Source of the DNA: Acidobacteriota bacterium
GTDB lineage: Bacteria > Acidobacteriota > Vicinamibacteria > Vicinamibacterales > UBA8438
Reading direction: 5' to 3'
NCBI GenBank assembly: GCA_015659035.1
Contig: DQNS01000102.1
Location: 1 to 64,000, forward strand
DNA: 64,000 nucleotides
Under the pieces are notes generated by a model that ran no database searches, was not told the DNA's origin, and saw only the letters and a list, made by a program, of their open reading frames with translations. The translations under genes were made by a program, and so were the position numbers. Shown piece after piece: positions 34,473 to 43,395 of this stretch (position 1 is the stretch's first letter; every line of letters starts with the position of its first letter).

Positions 34473-35099
34473 ATGACCGGGCAGCCCGAGTCACGTGGGC
34501 CGGAGGGCGTCACCGTCACGGCGGTCCTCGTGGTCGACGTGCAACGGGACTTCTGTCCGGACGGAGCGCTGGCGGTCCCGAACGGCGATCGGGTCGTGCC
34601 GGTGCTGAACCAGATACTGCGGGCGGCACACGCTCGCCGGCTCACGGTCTACGCCACCCGGGACTGGCACCCCTCCGACTCGAGCCATTTCCTCGCCGGT
34701 GGGGGGCCCTGGCCCGTCCACTGCGTCGCCGGATCTCCCGGTGCGCGGTTCCACCCCGACCTGCGTTTGCCGGAGGGCACCCAGGTCGTCAACAAGGGGA
34801 TGACGGCGAACAGCGACGGCTACTCCGCCTTCGAGGGGTGTCTCGACGACGGCACCACGTTGGCCCACGACCTCCGCCACCGGGGTATCACCCACCTGGT
34901 CACCGGCGGGCTCGCCACCGACTACTGCATCCGGCACTCGGTCCTGGACGCGATTCGGGGGGGATGGCGCGTGACGCTCGTCACCGACGCCATTGCGGCC
35001 GTCGAGCTGACGCCGAACGATGGGGAACAGGCCTTGGCGGAGATGCGCGCCGCCGGCGCCGAGCTCAAGACGTCGGCCGCGCTCGCGTGGAGCGCCTGA
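34473..35099 (+). CDS. pncA: Nicotinamidase
   Basis: 208 residues. Hydrolyses nicotinamide to nicotinate, the substrate of the divergent pncB. The catalytic triad is visible: Asp in LVVDVQRDFCPDGALAV, Lys in QVVNKGMTANSDGYSAF, Cys in GLATDYCIRHS. Metal-binding residues sit in YATRDWHPSDSSHF. ATG 34473 has no strong Shine-Dalgarno sequence; the in-frame GTG within VTVTAVLVVDVQ is an alternative. Divergent arrangement with pncB suggests shared control of NAD salvage. Confidence 0.95.
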   Translation: MTGQPESRGPEGVTVTAVLVVDVQRDFCPDGALAVPNGDRVVPVLNQILRAAHARRLTVYATRDWHPSDSSHFLAGGGPWPVHCVAGSPGARFHPDLRLPEGTQVVNKGMTANSDGYSAFEGCLDDGTTLAHDLRHRGITHLVTGGLATDYCIRHSVLDAIRGGWRVTLVTDAIAAVELTPNDGEQALAEMRAAGAELKTSAALAWSA

Positions 35100-35156
35100 A
35101 GCCAGAAGGCTGTAGCCGGGGAGCAGGCCGCCGGAGCCGTCCAGGAAACGGCGACC

Positions 35157-38027
35157 TCAGTTCCCGCGCACCGGGCTGGGCCCTCCGCTGAACGTGAGCA
35201 GGTAGTCTCGAATCCACTCGATCTGCGTCGGCCCATCGGTGTCGAGCTCTGCGAAGCGCGCGCGCGCATCGGCAGGGAGCGTCGCGAAGAGCGAGTTCGG
35301 GTAATCGGTCCAGAACGTCGGCATGGTGGTGCCCGGCTGGATCACCTGCGGGTCGCTGAGCCAGTCGAGAATCCAGTCCGGTTGCAGGCGCTCCGCCGAC
35401 ATCCGAAGGTCGGGAGCCAGGTCCGCCCTCGCCCGCCCCTCCGGAATCGTGTCCGTCACGTGGCACGACTGACATTGAAGCTGCTCGAAGAGCTCTGCCC
35501 CGGCCCGGAGCACCGTCTGGTCCGCCACCACCTCGTGGGTGCGGAACGGTCCGACGGCTTCGGACACGGCCGCGAAGTAGTCGAGCACAGCGTTCCAGTG
35601 TGCATCGTCGAGCCCGAAGGTCGGCATCCGTACATCGAGCCACGGCCGGATGGTGATCGGGCCCCGGAAGAACGCATAGAGCCAGTCCGGTTGCACCTTG
35701 GCGCCCTCGGGTGTGAGGAGTGGCGGTGCCAGGGATGGCTCCTCGACAAGCTCGCGATAGTTCCCGCCGTCCCCTTCGATCTCGTGGCACGCCACGCAGT
35801 TCCGGCGCCGGACCAGGTTGCGGCCGTCGATGATCGCGTCCTTCCGGGCCGAGCGCGCCACCTGTGCCACCTTCGGCTGCACGTCCTGCTGGAAGCTCAT
35901 GACGGCCGTGGTCAGCGTCCGCGCCTCCGCCTCGGTAAATCCGTAGTCCGGCATCCGGAGCTTTTCGAGCGGCTGCAGGATGCGACCCCGATCGAACACG
36001 CGGGGGTCGAGCAGCTTGTTCTTGATCCAGTCCCGCTTGGTGTGCGGGATGTCGTGCACGAACGCAAAATCGAACCGGGGCAGCAGCTTGCTGCCCTCTG
36101 CCGACAGCTCGGTGCCGATCGGCTGGACGTCCTCGAACCCGCTGATCTCGTGACAGCTGTAGCAGCCGTACCGACCGATGGCCCGACGACCGAGATCGAG
36201 CTGTCGCGCTTCGGCGCTCATCGCGGCGAGCGCCGTCTGGGCCTCCTCATACGGCACGATCGCGCGCAGGTAGTCGAGCAGCACCGCATCGACGTCGGCC
36301 GCCTGATAGGTCGCCTCGGCGCCCGTGCCGGCGCTGCCGGTCAATCCGGCCAGATACGCCACCACGTCGGCGACCTCGCTGTCGGTCAACCGCAGGTCCG
36401 GCATGAAGGTCTCGGCGCTGTAGTGCCGCGGGTCTCGCACCCAGTCGAACAACCACGCGACGGTGGTCTTGGTGCCCACCGCCTGCAGCGGCTGTCCGAA
36501 CGTCCGGCGCGGCCCCGCCGCCTCCCGCGTCTCACTGCCGGTGATGTGGCACGCCAGACAGCCCACCGACTCGACGAGGCGCTGCCCGTTCTCGGCATCT
36601 CCGGGCCCCGGGGTCGCCGCGGCGAACTCGTGCGCCTCGGAGTTTGCAAACAGGTAGGCCACGACGGCGTCGATCTCCACCTCGTTGCGGACCGCGTGCT
36701 CCGGGCTGTCGGTGTTCGAGTTGTACCAGATGCGCGGCATCCAGGTGCTCGGCTTGATCGCACGGGGGTCCCGAATCCAGTTCGCCACCCATTCCTCGGT
36801 CAGCTTCGACTCGAGCTTCGTCAGGTTCGGCCCCGGTTTGCGCAACCCCTCGAACCCCTCCGTCTTGTGGCACGCATAGCAGCCCGCCCGCTCATACATG
36901 CCATACGCCACGTTCAGGGTGTCGGCCTCCGGCACGAACACCTCGCCCCGGTGGCACTTCGCACACGACGCCTCGACCATCCCGGTCGGCAGCATCGGGT
37001 AGTCCCAGAGGTGCGACTCCTCCCAGTGATGCTCCTCTTCCCACTGCGCCGCCTGTTCCTCGGTGGCCGGGGTATGGGAGGCGTCGACAAAGGTGATCGA
37101 CTGCCCCATGCCCTCGTGACAGACGGTGCACCCGGTGGTGGCAATCGGGTGCGGCGACGCGCTGCCGACATAGACATCCAGGTTGGGATGCGTGCGAAAC
37201 GGCTGCTCTGCCTCCTCGAAGCCCACCCGGTCAATCGCCAGATGACACGTCTCGCACCGATCCATCTTCTTCACGCGGGTGAAATTCACGTCGTCCACGA
37301 TGTTCGCGGTGATCACCTGTCGCACCGTGATCGTCGGCGCCATGAAGTCCAGGAGCGGCAAGTTCAGCAGATAGTTGTTGATGAGGCTCGGTTCCAGATC
37401 CGCCACGAGGCCAGCCAACCGCTCGGTTTCACCGCGCAGTGACGACAGCTCGTCTTCGATGGCGGTGACCTCCTCCCTAAACGCCGCGATCTGCTGCCGC
37501 AGCCCCTCACGGGTCACCGTTACCGATTCCACCTCGAGCCCAAGCCTCACCCACTCCTCGTACAGCGCCGTCACCTCCGCCTCGCCCGGCACCTCCGCCG
37601 CCGGGTCCGCGGCGTGGACCTCCTCCCGTCGCGCCTCGTACTCATAGCGCTCCGCGTCGTAGATCGCCTTGGTGGTCTGGTAGCTCTGCGTAGCGATGAA
37701 CAGCTGGGTGTCGACCTCCGACAGCCGGCTCTCGGCCTCGTCTACCTGCGCGGCACGTGTCGCGAGTTGCTGTTCGGCCGCCTCGCGCTGTAGGGTCAAC
37801 TCCGCGACCCGCGGCTGGTCGACCTCCTGCTCGGCCTGCGCCAGGGTCACTCGGGTCACCTCCAGCTCGAGCCGCGTGAACTGCCGCTGGTAATTCTTCC
37901 ACTCGCGGTCGTAGTCGTCCCAGACCATCCAGACCGTCGTAACGAGCACGAACAGGCTGGACGCGGCGAAGACCACGTTCAGGAAATCGATATTGTAGGC
38001 GTGTCCGACTGACCGCTTGTCTGCCAT
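35157..38027 (-). CDS. Membrane-anchored octahaem cytochrome c with long coiled coil
   Basis: 956 residues. An N-terminal membrane helix (about 15-37) is followed by a charged coiled coil (about 40-210). Eight CxxCH haem sites lie at about 258 (CETCH), 300 (CTVCH), 355 (CAKCH), 383 (CYACH), 490 (CLACH), 622 (CYSCH), 744 (CVACH) and 852 (CQSCH). Repeated MP(D/T)xxL or MPxF segments after several haems look like the Met axial ligands of class I cytochrome c modules, so the C-terminal half is probably serial mono-haem domains. Last gene of the Rieske/cytochrome b operon, where it would replace cytochrome c1 or f. Confidence 0.9.
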   Translation of the reverse strand: MADKRSVGHAYNIDFLNVVFAASSLFVLVTTVWMVWDDYDREWKNYQRQFTRLELEVTRVTLAQAEQEVDQPRVAELTLQREAAEQQLATRAAQVDEAESRLSEVDTQLFIATQSYQTTKAIYDAERYEYEARREEVHAADPAAEVPGEAEVTALYEEWVRLGLEVESVTVTREGLRQQIAAFREEVTAIEDELSSLRGETERLAGLVADLEPSLINNYLLNLPLLDFMAPTITVRQVITANIVDDVNFTRVKKMDRCETCHLAIDRVGFEEAEQPFRTHPNLDVYVGSASPHPIATTGCTVCHEGMGQSITFVDASHTPATEEQAAQWEEEHHWEESHLWDYPMLPTGMVEASCAKCHRGEVFVPEADTLNVAYGMYERAGCYACHKTEGFEGLRKPGPNLTKLESKLTEEWVANWIRDPRAIKPSTWMPRIWYNSNTDSPEHAVRNEVEIDAVVAYLFANSEAHEFAAATPGPGDAENGQRLVESVGCLACHITGSETREAAGPRRTFGQPLQAVGTKTTVAWLFDWVRDPRHYSAETFMPDLRLTDSEVADVVAYLAGLTGSAGTGAEATYQAADVDAVLLDYLRAIVPYEEAQTALAAMSAEARQLDLGRRAIGRYGCYSCHEISGFEDVQPIGTELSAEGSKLLPRFDFAFVHDIPHTKRDWIKNKLLDPRVFDRGRILQPLEKLRMPDYGFTEAEARTLTTAVMSFQQDVQPKVAQVARSARKDAIIDGRNLVRRRNCVACHEIEGDGGNYRELVEEPSLAPPLLTPEGAKVQPDWLYAFFRGPITIRPWLDVRMPTFGLDDAHWNAVLDYFAAVSEAVGPFRTHEVVADQTVLRAGAELFEQLQCQSCHVTDTIPEGRARADLAPDLRMSAERLQPDWILDWLSDPQVIQPGTTMPTFWTDYPNSLFATLPADARARFAELDTDGPTQIEWIRDYLLTFSGGPSPVRGN

Positions 38028-38053
38028 GGCGAAACTTCAGCCGTCCTCGACGG

Positions 38054-39130
38054 TTAGATATTGAAGAAGAACTCCGGAATCGACACGATGTACTTCAGGT
38101 TGAACACCCACCGGCTCAGCATCTTGATCGGCAGCGAGAGCATCATGAGAAACAGCAGCACCGACACGTAGTAGCGTGTGGGTCCCAGCATCTCGTAGTA
38201 CTTGGTCAGCCCCTTCCAGGCCAGCGCGACCGGCAACACCCCGATATAGAACCCCACGAGCGCGAGTCCGAAAATCTCCCGGATGAACCAGTGCTCCGGC
38301 AGCGCCCTCCCGAATCCGTACACCCAGATGGACTCCGACAGCTGGACGTTGGTCAGCGGCTCGAGCTTGTGGATGTCCCAGAACTCGAACGGACCGAAGA
38401 AGTTCCAGTTCGGTCCCCGCAGGAACGTGCCTAGCACGATCAGCGACGACCAGAGCACGACGAACCCGAACAGAAAGATGGTGATCTCTGCCTTGCGCTC
38501 CGTGAAGGTGTAATACCCGTTCCCCTTGGGGTTCTTGTCCACATAGGGAATCGCCATGAGCCCGACGATGATCAACGACGGCAACACGACCCCGGCCAGC
38601 CACGGGTCGAAGTAGACGAGCATCTCCTGCAACCCGAGGAAATACCAGGGCGCCTTCGACGGGTTCGGTGTGTTCGCATTGTTTGCCGGTTGCTCGAGCG
38701 GCGCCTCGAGCCCGATCGACCAGACGATGATGATGACAGTACAGACGACGAGCGCGATCAACTCCGTGTAGACCAGATCCGGCCAGGTCCAGACCCGGTC
38801 CTCCTCATCCTTCTCGATTGGCGGCTCGCCGGCGGCGATACGACGGTCGTTGCGCACCCCCTCGCGTATCGCGAACCACGTAAAGAAGACCAGCAAGAAG
38901 ATGAGCGCCACGATCGGCACGTTGTCCGGCTTGCCGATGATTAGTTGGAAGTTTTCGTCGAACAGCCCGAACAGGAAGAACACTCCCAGGAAGCCCATGA
39001 GGCCCCAGCCCCATCTGTTGGAGGCGAACGCCTCGCGCTTCCAGACGATCAGGATCAGCGCCCCGAACGTCGCGCCGAAGAAGACCTGCGGGTTGGCCAA
39101 AAGATCAACGAAGTCCTTGATCGCGTCCAT
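38054..39130 (-). CDS. Cytochrome b C-terminal subunit (PetD/subunit IV-like)
   Basis: 358 residues, about eight membrane helices. PNPSKAPWYFLGLQEMLVYFDPW is the quinol-oxidation (Qo) region, where PEWY/PDWY is found in bc1-type enzymes. It starts with an added N-terminal membrane portion (NPQVFFGATFGALILIVWKREAF). The C-terminal helices (KYYEMLGPTRYYVSVLLF) exceed plain PetD. Together with the N-terminal cytochrome b gene it forms a split cytochrome b. It sits 26 bp before the octahaem cytochrome gene. Confidence 0.9.
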   Translation of the reverse strand: MDAIKDFVDLLANPQVFFGATFGALILIVWKREAFASNRWGWGLMGFLGVFFLFGLFDENFQLIIGKPDNVPIVALIFLLVFFTWFAIREGVRNDRRIAAGEPPIEKDEEDRVWTWPDLVYTELIALVVCTVIIIVWSIGLEAPLEQPANNANTPNPSKAPWYFLGLQEMLVYFDPWLAGVVLPSLIIVGLMAIPYVDKNPKGNGYYTFTERKAEITIFLFGFVVLWSSLIVLGTFLRGPNWNFFGPFEFWDIHKLEPLTNVQLSESIWVYGFGRALPEHWFIREIFGLALVGFYIGVLPVALAWKGLTKYYEMLGPTRYYVSVLLFLMMLSLPIKMLSRWVFNLKYIVSIPEFFFNI

Positions 39131-39180
39131 ATGTCGTGTCTGTCAGCCCCCTACAGGGCGTGTCCGAATCGGTCGCCGGC

Positions 39181-39226
39181 GACGCCGGCCCGCCTTCGCC
39201 AAGGCTACGGCGGACAGGCCGGCGTC
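39181..39226. repeat. GGCGGACA hairpin repeat, copy 1
   Basis: Perfect 10-bp arms GACGCCGGCC (39181-39190) and GGCCGGCGTC (39217-39226) enclose CGCCTTCGCCAAGGCTACGG. A heptamer-like remnant (TCTCCTGACTTCTGACTGAC) follows. Lies between the two cytochrome b genes. A related copy is at 60899-60955. Confidence 0.65.
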
Positions 39227-39262
39227 TCCTGACTTCTGACTGACTCCTTGGGCATTCGCCCT

Positions 39263-40078
39263 CTAGAGCGGCCCTGAAATTCCGCCGTCCTTGCGCACGC
39301 GCCAGAAGTGCACCGCCATCAGGAACCCGATGACCAGCGGCAATGCGACACAGTGCAGCACGTAGAACCGGAGCAAGGCGCCCTCACCGACGATCGTGCC
39401 GCCCAACAGCGCGAACCGCGCATCCGCGGCGGCGTGTATCAACCGCACGTCGCCCAGCGCCAGCAGCGCCGCACCGGGGCCCTCGTACCCCAGGAACGGC
39501 GTCGCCCGCGCCATGTTGGACCCGACGGTGATCGCCCAGATCGCCAGCTGGTCCCACGGCAGCAGATAGCCGGTGAACGACAGCAGCAGGGTCAGCACGA
39601 GCATGATGACCCCGATGTTCCAGTTGAACTCGCGCGGCGGCTTGTACGACCCGGTCATGAACACCCGGAACATGTGCAGCCAGACCGTAATGACCATCGC
39701 ATGGGCGCCCCAGCGATGCATTTCGCGCATGATGCCGAGCGGCACATGCTCGCGCAGGCTCACGATGTCCGCGTAGGCGTATTCCAGGGTCGGCCGATAG
39801 TAGAACATCAACAGCAGCCCGGTGAAGGTCAGCTGCAAGAACAGGAAGAAGCTGATCCCCCCCATGCACCACGTATAGCGGAGCCGGACGCCAGACTTGC
39901 GGAGCCGAACGGGGTGCAGGTGCAGAAAGACGTTCGAGAGCATGACCAGCACCCGGTTCCGATCATTGATCGGCGCGGTGTGCCGGAAGATCGACGTCCA
40001 GATCTGGGTTTCGGTGAGCCAGTCCCACGCGCGCACGAACGCCGGGTCTCTCGGTGCAATCGTCTTCGTGTCTGCCAT
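39263..40078 (-). CDS. Cytochrome b N-terminal subunit (PetB-like)
   Basis: 271 residues with four membrane helices. The bis-His haem b ligands are in [21 protein letters not shown] and in [29 protein letters not shown]. Qo-side segment [15 protein letters not shown] is present. It carries both b haems and the quinone reduction site. Ordered Rieske - cytochrome b N - cytochrome b C - octahaem cytochrome, transcribed leftward. Confidence 0.93.
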   Translation of the reverse strand: MADTKTIAPRDPAFVRAWDWLTETQIWTSIFRHTAPINDRNRVLVMLSNVFLHLHPVRLRKSGVRLRYTWCMGGISFFLFLQLTFTGLLLMFYYRPTLEYAYADIVSLREHVPLGIMREMHRWGAHAMVITVWLHMFRVFMTGSYKPPREFNWNIGVIMLVLTLLLSFTGYLLPWDQLAIWAITVGSNMARATPFLGYEGPGAALLALGDVRLIHAAADARFALLGGTIVGEGALLRFYVLHCVALPLVIGFLMAVHFWRVRKDGGISGPL

Positions 40079-40084
40079 GGTCGC

Positions 40085-40768
40085 CTACGTCGCGAGAAAG
40101 GCCTCCGGGTCGGTCCACTGCCCGAGCTCTTCTTGAAATTTCCGGCTCTTGTCGACCAGAATCTGGCCGTCCTCCTGCAGCACGATGCGCGCCCGCTCCA
40201 GCGGCCGCGGCGCCGGACCCTCGAAATTGATGCCGGTTGGGCGGAACCCGCTGCCGTGGCACGGGCACTTGAACTTGTTCTCCGCCGACAACCAGTTGGG
40301 CGTACACCCCAGGTGCGTGCACACCGAGATGAGCGCGTAGAACCCAGGCACCTCGTGCGTGTAGTCGCTGGTGGTGCGGATGATCCACACACCCTGCCGG
40401 TCCTTGAACCGCTCATCCACCCCGTCCCCGTATTCCTCCGGAAAGCCGACCGGGAACTGTAGCGGCGGTTCGTTGAGCACGTTCGGGAACATGAAGCGGC
40501 CTGTCGCGGCGAGACACCCCGCCGATGCCGCGGTGAACGCCCCCCAGGCGAGCCCCATCCAGCCGCGCCGGCCCATCAGCGGCGACGTGTCGTCGTCGGA
40601 GACCGGCTTCTTTCTCGCCGCCGGGCGCGCCGCGGCAGTCGTGGTGCGGCCCGCCAGCCTCGCGTCGTTCGTGGCCGCCGCCGGTGTCGAGGCCGATGTC
40701 GCGGCCGCAGCCGGTACCGGCGTGTCCGCCTTGTCTCGAGCGGGTGGGGCCTTCGGTTCCTCAGCCAT
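40085..40768 (-). CDS. Rieske iron-sulfur subunit of the cytochrome b complex
   Basis: 227 residues. The Ala/Pro-rich N-terminus (about 60 residues) precedes one membrane anchor, RGWMGLAWGAFTAASAGCLAA. The Rieske cluster motifs are CTHLGCTPNW and CPCHGSGF, separated by an ordinary loop. Transfers electrons from quinol to the c-type haems. It lies 6 bp before the cytochrome b gene, so the genes are co-translated. Confidence 0.93.
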   Translation of the reverse strand: MAEEPKAPPARDKADTPVPAAAATSASTPAAATNDARLAGRTTTAAARPAARKKPVSDDDTSPLMGRRGWMGLAWGAFTAASAGCLAATGRFMFPNVLNEPPLQFPVGFPEEYGDGVDERFKDRQGVWIIRTTSDYTHEVPGFYALISVCTHLGCTPNWLSAENKFKCPCHGSGFRPTGINFEGPAPRPLERARIVLQEDGQILVDKSRKFQEELGQWTDPEAFLAT

Positions 40769-40833
40769 CTCTGTGTCCCATCTTCACCTAACAGGTGTAC
40801 CCGCACCGGTGCGGGTGCACCCGAGCCCGTATC

Positions 40834-41769
40834 CTACTGCCGCTCAGCGACATTGCGACTGATCGGGGACGGCTCGAGGGCATCGAGCGTCTCCATGGCC
40901 GCCTGTCGCACCTTCAAGCTCGGGTCCGCGTCTGCAAGCGCGGCCACCGGCGCCCGGAGGTTCTCACCGAGGCTGATCGCGCCGAGCGCCGCCACAGCTT
41001 GCAACCCGCTGATCATCACGTCGCTCACCGGGTCGGCCAGGGTCCCCGACGGTGTCACCTGACGCGTGACGTAGTCCCGGTCGAGCATGCGACGGAGCAC
41101 CGTGACGCCACGCCCGTCACCATGACGCGCAAGCGACACGGCGGCGTTCCACTGCACATCCGGCACCGGATCGTCGAGCGCGGCACGCAACGTCGTGTGT
41201 GACCCGTCGTCGGGCAGCACCCCGAGCGCGTACACCGCCATCTTGCGCACACCCGGGTCCTGGGCGCCGAACATCCCGACGATGTGCGGCACCACCGTCT
41301 CCTCGCCTAACAAGGCCAGCGCCCAGATCACGCTGATGACCGTTTCGCTGTCCGGGTCGTCCAACGCGGCGCTCAGCGCGGCCACCGTCTCCGCCGGCGG
41401 AGACTCGAGTCGTCCGAGCGCCAGCGCGAGATACCGCCGCACGCGTGGGTCGTCGCCCGTGGAGTCGACGAACGCCTGGACCAGCGCAAGGCCAAGCCCC
41501 GGAAACTGCGCCTCGGTCTCCGGCTCCGCCATGATCCGCGCCAGCTCGTAGGCGGCCGGCCACCTCCGGTCGCGTCCGCCCGTGCGTATCTCGTTCAGAT
41601 ACTCCTCGGGCGAACGCTCGTCGGCCACGATCAAACGGAACCCGCCGTAAACCGCCACGACGACCGCCACCACCGCGAGAGGGATCAGGAAGAACTGGAC
41701 GGAAAGAGCAGGCGCGACGGCAAGCGGACCATCAGTGCGCGCGGGCTCGCGCTCGCCGAGCTTCTGCAT
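40834..41769 (-). CDS. Membrane-anchored HEAT-repeat protein of the respiratory operon
   Basis: 311 residues. One membrane helix near residues 24-46 (FFLIPLAVVAVVVAVYGGFRLIV) is followed by a soluble region of five to six HEAT-like helical repeats (for example RVRRYLALALGRL, VISVIWALALLGEETVV, GVRKMAVYALGVL, DVQWNAAVSLARHGD). HEAT solenoids usually mediate protein contacts. As first gene before the Rieske subunit it is probably an assembly or accessory subunit of the complex; this is inference from position. Confidence 0.75.
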   Translation of the reverse strand: MQKLGEREPARTDGPLAVAPALSVQFFLIPLAVVAVVVAVYGGFRLIVADERSPEEYLNEIRTGGRDRRWPAAYELARIMAEPETEAQFPGLGLALVQAFVDSTGDDPRVRRYLALALGRLESPPAETVAALSAALDDPDSETVISVIWALALLGEETVVPHIVGMFGAQDPGVRKMAVYALGVLPDDGSHTTLRAALDDPVPDVQWNAAVSLARHGDGRGVTVLRRMLDRDYVTRQVTPSGTLADPVSDVMISGLQAVAALGAISLGENLRAPVAALADADPSLKVRQAAMETLDALEPSPISRNVAERQ

Positions 41770-42098
41770 CAGTGCGTCTGGGAAAGCCGGCAGCGGACAG
41801 ACAACAGGTCAAGCAGCATCAACGCCAAAGAACGGGCGGATGGTACTATGCTTCACCGCACAGGTCAAGCCGACCCCTACGTTACCCGCTCCGTCCCAGG
41901 GCCTAGGGCCCGGTCAAGAATAACTTCACGTTTGTGGCCGCCGATCCATCCCGTCTGGCGGCGTTCCTCGTCGGTCGAATACTGCCGATCTGCTCCCTCC
42001 TCGCGCCTGGCAATGACCGGGCGCGGCATGCGCACGACGCCCCAACAATGCGACCCGATGCTTGACCGGACCCTTATGACAGTGGCCGCTCGGCGTCT
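41770..42098. other. Intergenic region dominated by inverted-repeat element copy 3
   Basis: 329 bp with no gene. Half is the MITE-like element (41905-42074). Confidence 0.6.
41905..42074. mobile_element. MITE-like inverted-repeat element, copy 3 (long subtype)
   Basis: 170 bp, from AGGGCCCGGTCAAGAATAAC to GCTTGACCGGACCCT. The flanking bases read CCT before and TAT after, compatible with TA duplication. Shares GGGCGCGGCATG and ACGACGCCCCAA with copies 4 and 5, which copies 1 and 2 lack. It ends 24 bp from the dcd stop codon. Confidence 0.72.
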
Positions 42099-42650
42099 TC
42101 AGACCCGGGGCAGCGTCACCTCGCGCTGCGCCTGATACTTGCCCTTCTTGTCCGCGTACGACGTCTCGCAGCGTTCATCGCTCTGGAAGAACAGTACCTG
42201 CGCGATCCCCTCGTTCGCGTAGATTTTTGCCGGCAGCGGCGTGGTGTTCGAGATCTCGAGGGTGGCGGTCCCCTCCCACTCCGGCTCGAACGGGGTGACG
42301 TTCACAATGATGCCGCAGCGGGCATAAGTCGACTTTCCGAGACACAACGTCAGCACGTCCCGGGGAATCCGGAAATACTCGATCGTCCGGGCGAGCGCGA
42401 ACGAGTTGGGCGGAATGATGCAGACATCCGCCTGGACATCGACGAACGAGCGCGGGTCGAAGGCCTTCGGGTCGATGACGGTGTAGTTGATGTTGGTGAA
42501 GATCTTGAATTCGTCAGCCACCCGGATGTCATACCCGTAGGACGACAGACCGAACGACACGACACCCTCGCGCACCTGGCTCTCGACGAACGGCTCGATC
42601 ATCCCGCCCCGGGCCATCTCCTTGATCCATCGGTCGGACTTGATGCTCAT
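42099..42650 (-). CDS. dcd: dCTP deaminase
   Basis: 183 residues. Converts dCTP to d[15 protein letters not shown], then [18 protein letters not shown], the nucleotide-binding [25 protein letters not shown] with catalytic Glu, and [10 protein letters not shown]. The long form with [12 protein letters not shown] near the C-terminus is standard for plain Dcd. Followed upstream by ndk, both leftward, a nucleotide-supply pair. Confidence 0.96.
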   Translation of the reverse strand: MSIKSDRWIKEMARGGMIEPFVESQVREGVVSFGLSSYGYDIRVADEFKIFTNINYTVIDPKAFDPRSFVDVQADVCIIPPNSFALARTIEYFRIPRDVLTLCLGKSTYARCGIIVNVTPFEPEWEGTATLEISNTTPLPAKIYANEGIAQVLFFQSDERCETSYADKKGKYQAQREVTLPRV

Positions 42651-42707
42651 AGGGACCCTAGACGCACAGACTTCGGAAAACGGTGCCTGACCCTGGCTGC
42701 AGGCTTC

Positions 42708-42728
42708 TTCTGTCTCCTGCCTCCTGCT
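42708..42728. repeat. Heptanucleotide tandem repeat between dcd and ndk
   Basis: CTTCTGT, CTCCTGC, CTCCTGC units. Confidence 0.6.
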
Positions 42729-42740
42729 GGGTCGACCTCT

Positions 42741-43154
42741 CTAGCCCAGCTCGACGCTGCGGAAGAAATACCCGAGCTCGAACGCCGCCGTCTCCGGCGC
42801 ATCGGAGCCGTGCGTGGCATTGTGCTCGATCCCGGTCCCGAACTCTCGTCGCAGCGTCCCGTCGTCCGCCTTCGCCGGGTCGGTGGCGCCCATCAGCGTC
42901 CGCCATCGGGCGATCGCGTCGGGCGCCTCGAGCGCCAGCACGACGACCGGTCCGGACGACATGAACGTCGTGAGACTGCCGAAGAACGGACGCTCGCGAT
43001 GGACCGCATAGAATCCCTCCGCGTCCGTCTTGGTCAGTCGCACCAGCCGCATCCCGCGCAGGCTGAACCCGGCCTCTTCGATCCGCTGCAAGATCGCGCC
43101 GGTGTGCCCGGCCGACACCGCGTCCGGCTTGATAATCGCGAATGTGCGTTCCAT
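42741..43154 (-). CDS. ndk: Nucleoside diphosphate kinase
   Basis: 137 residues. Opens [21 protein letters not shown]. The active-site His is in [12 protein letters not shown], and ELGYFF is the usual end. Transfers gamma-phosphate from ATP to NDPs, including the GDP/ADP made by succinyl-CoA synthetase. Members of this type are often near sucCD, as here (3.5 kb away). Confidence 0.97.
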   Translation of the reverse strand: MERTFAIIKPDAVSAGHTGAILQRIEEAGFSLRGMRLVRLTKTDAEGFYAVHRERPFFGSLTTFMSSGPVVVLALEAPDAIARWRTLMGATDPAKADDGTLRREFGTGIEHNATHGSDAPETAAFELGYFFRSVELG

Positions 43155-43300
43155 ACGTCTCCGTCCGTCGCGTCAGCGTACGGTCGGGTGTCTCGACCCG
43201 AACGCATCCGGTCGGCGATACACCACGCGAGGCCGCCGAACGCAACCCGTGGATCACCGACGGAGGTGGTGGGCGGGGCTTGAGCCTAGCAGAAGCTTTA

Positions 43301-43395
43301 CTCACAGCCCCGCTACGCGAGGCCTAGACATCTCCGCGGGTTATGAAAACGTGCTTCACACGTTACAACGTCACCCCTGGAAGATATCTAGGCGA
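43301..43395. repeat. CTAG-ended hairpin repeat, copy B
   Basis: CTCACAGCCCCGCTACGCGA then arms CCTAGACATCTCC (43323-43335) and GGAAGATATCTAGG (43379-43392), with a further inner palindrome (AACGTGCTTCACACGTT, 43349-43365). The right arm provides the TAG stop codon of korB. Second copy of the element at 33020-33108. Confidence 0.68.

Noticed and set aside
35382-37442. A 686-codon plus-strand frame opposite the octahaem cytochrome
   Set aside because: Antisense to eight CxxCH motifs; composition is that of a reverse-frame shadow.
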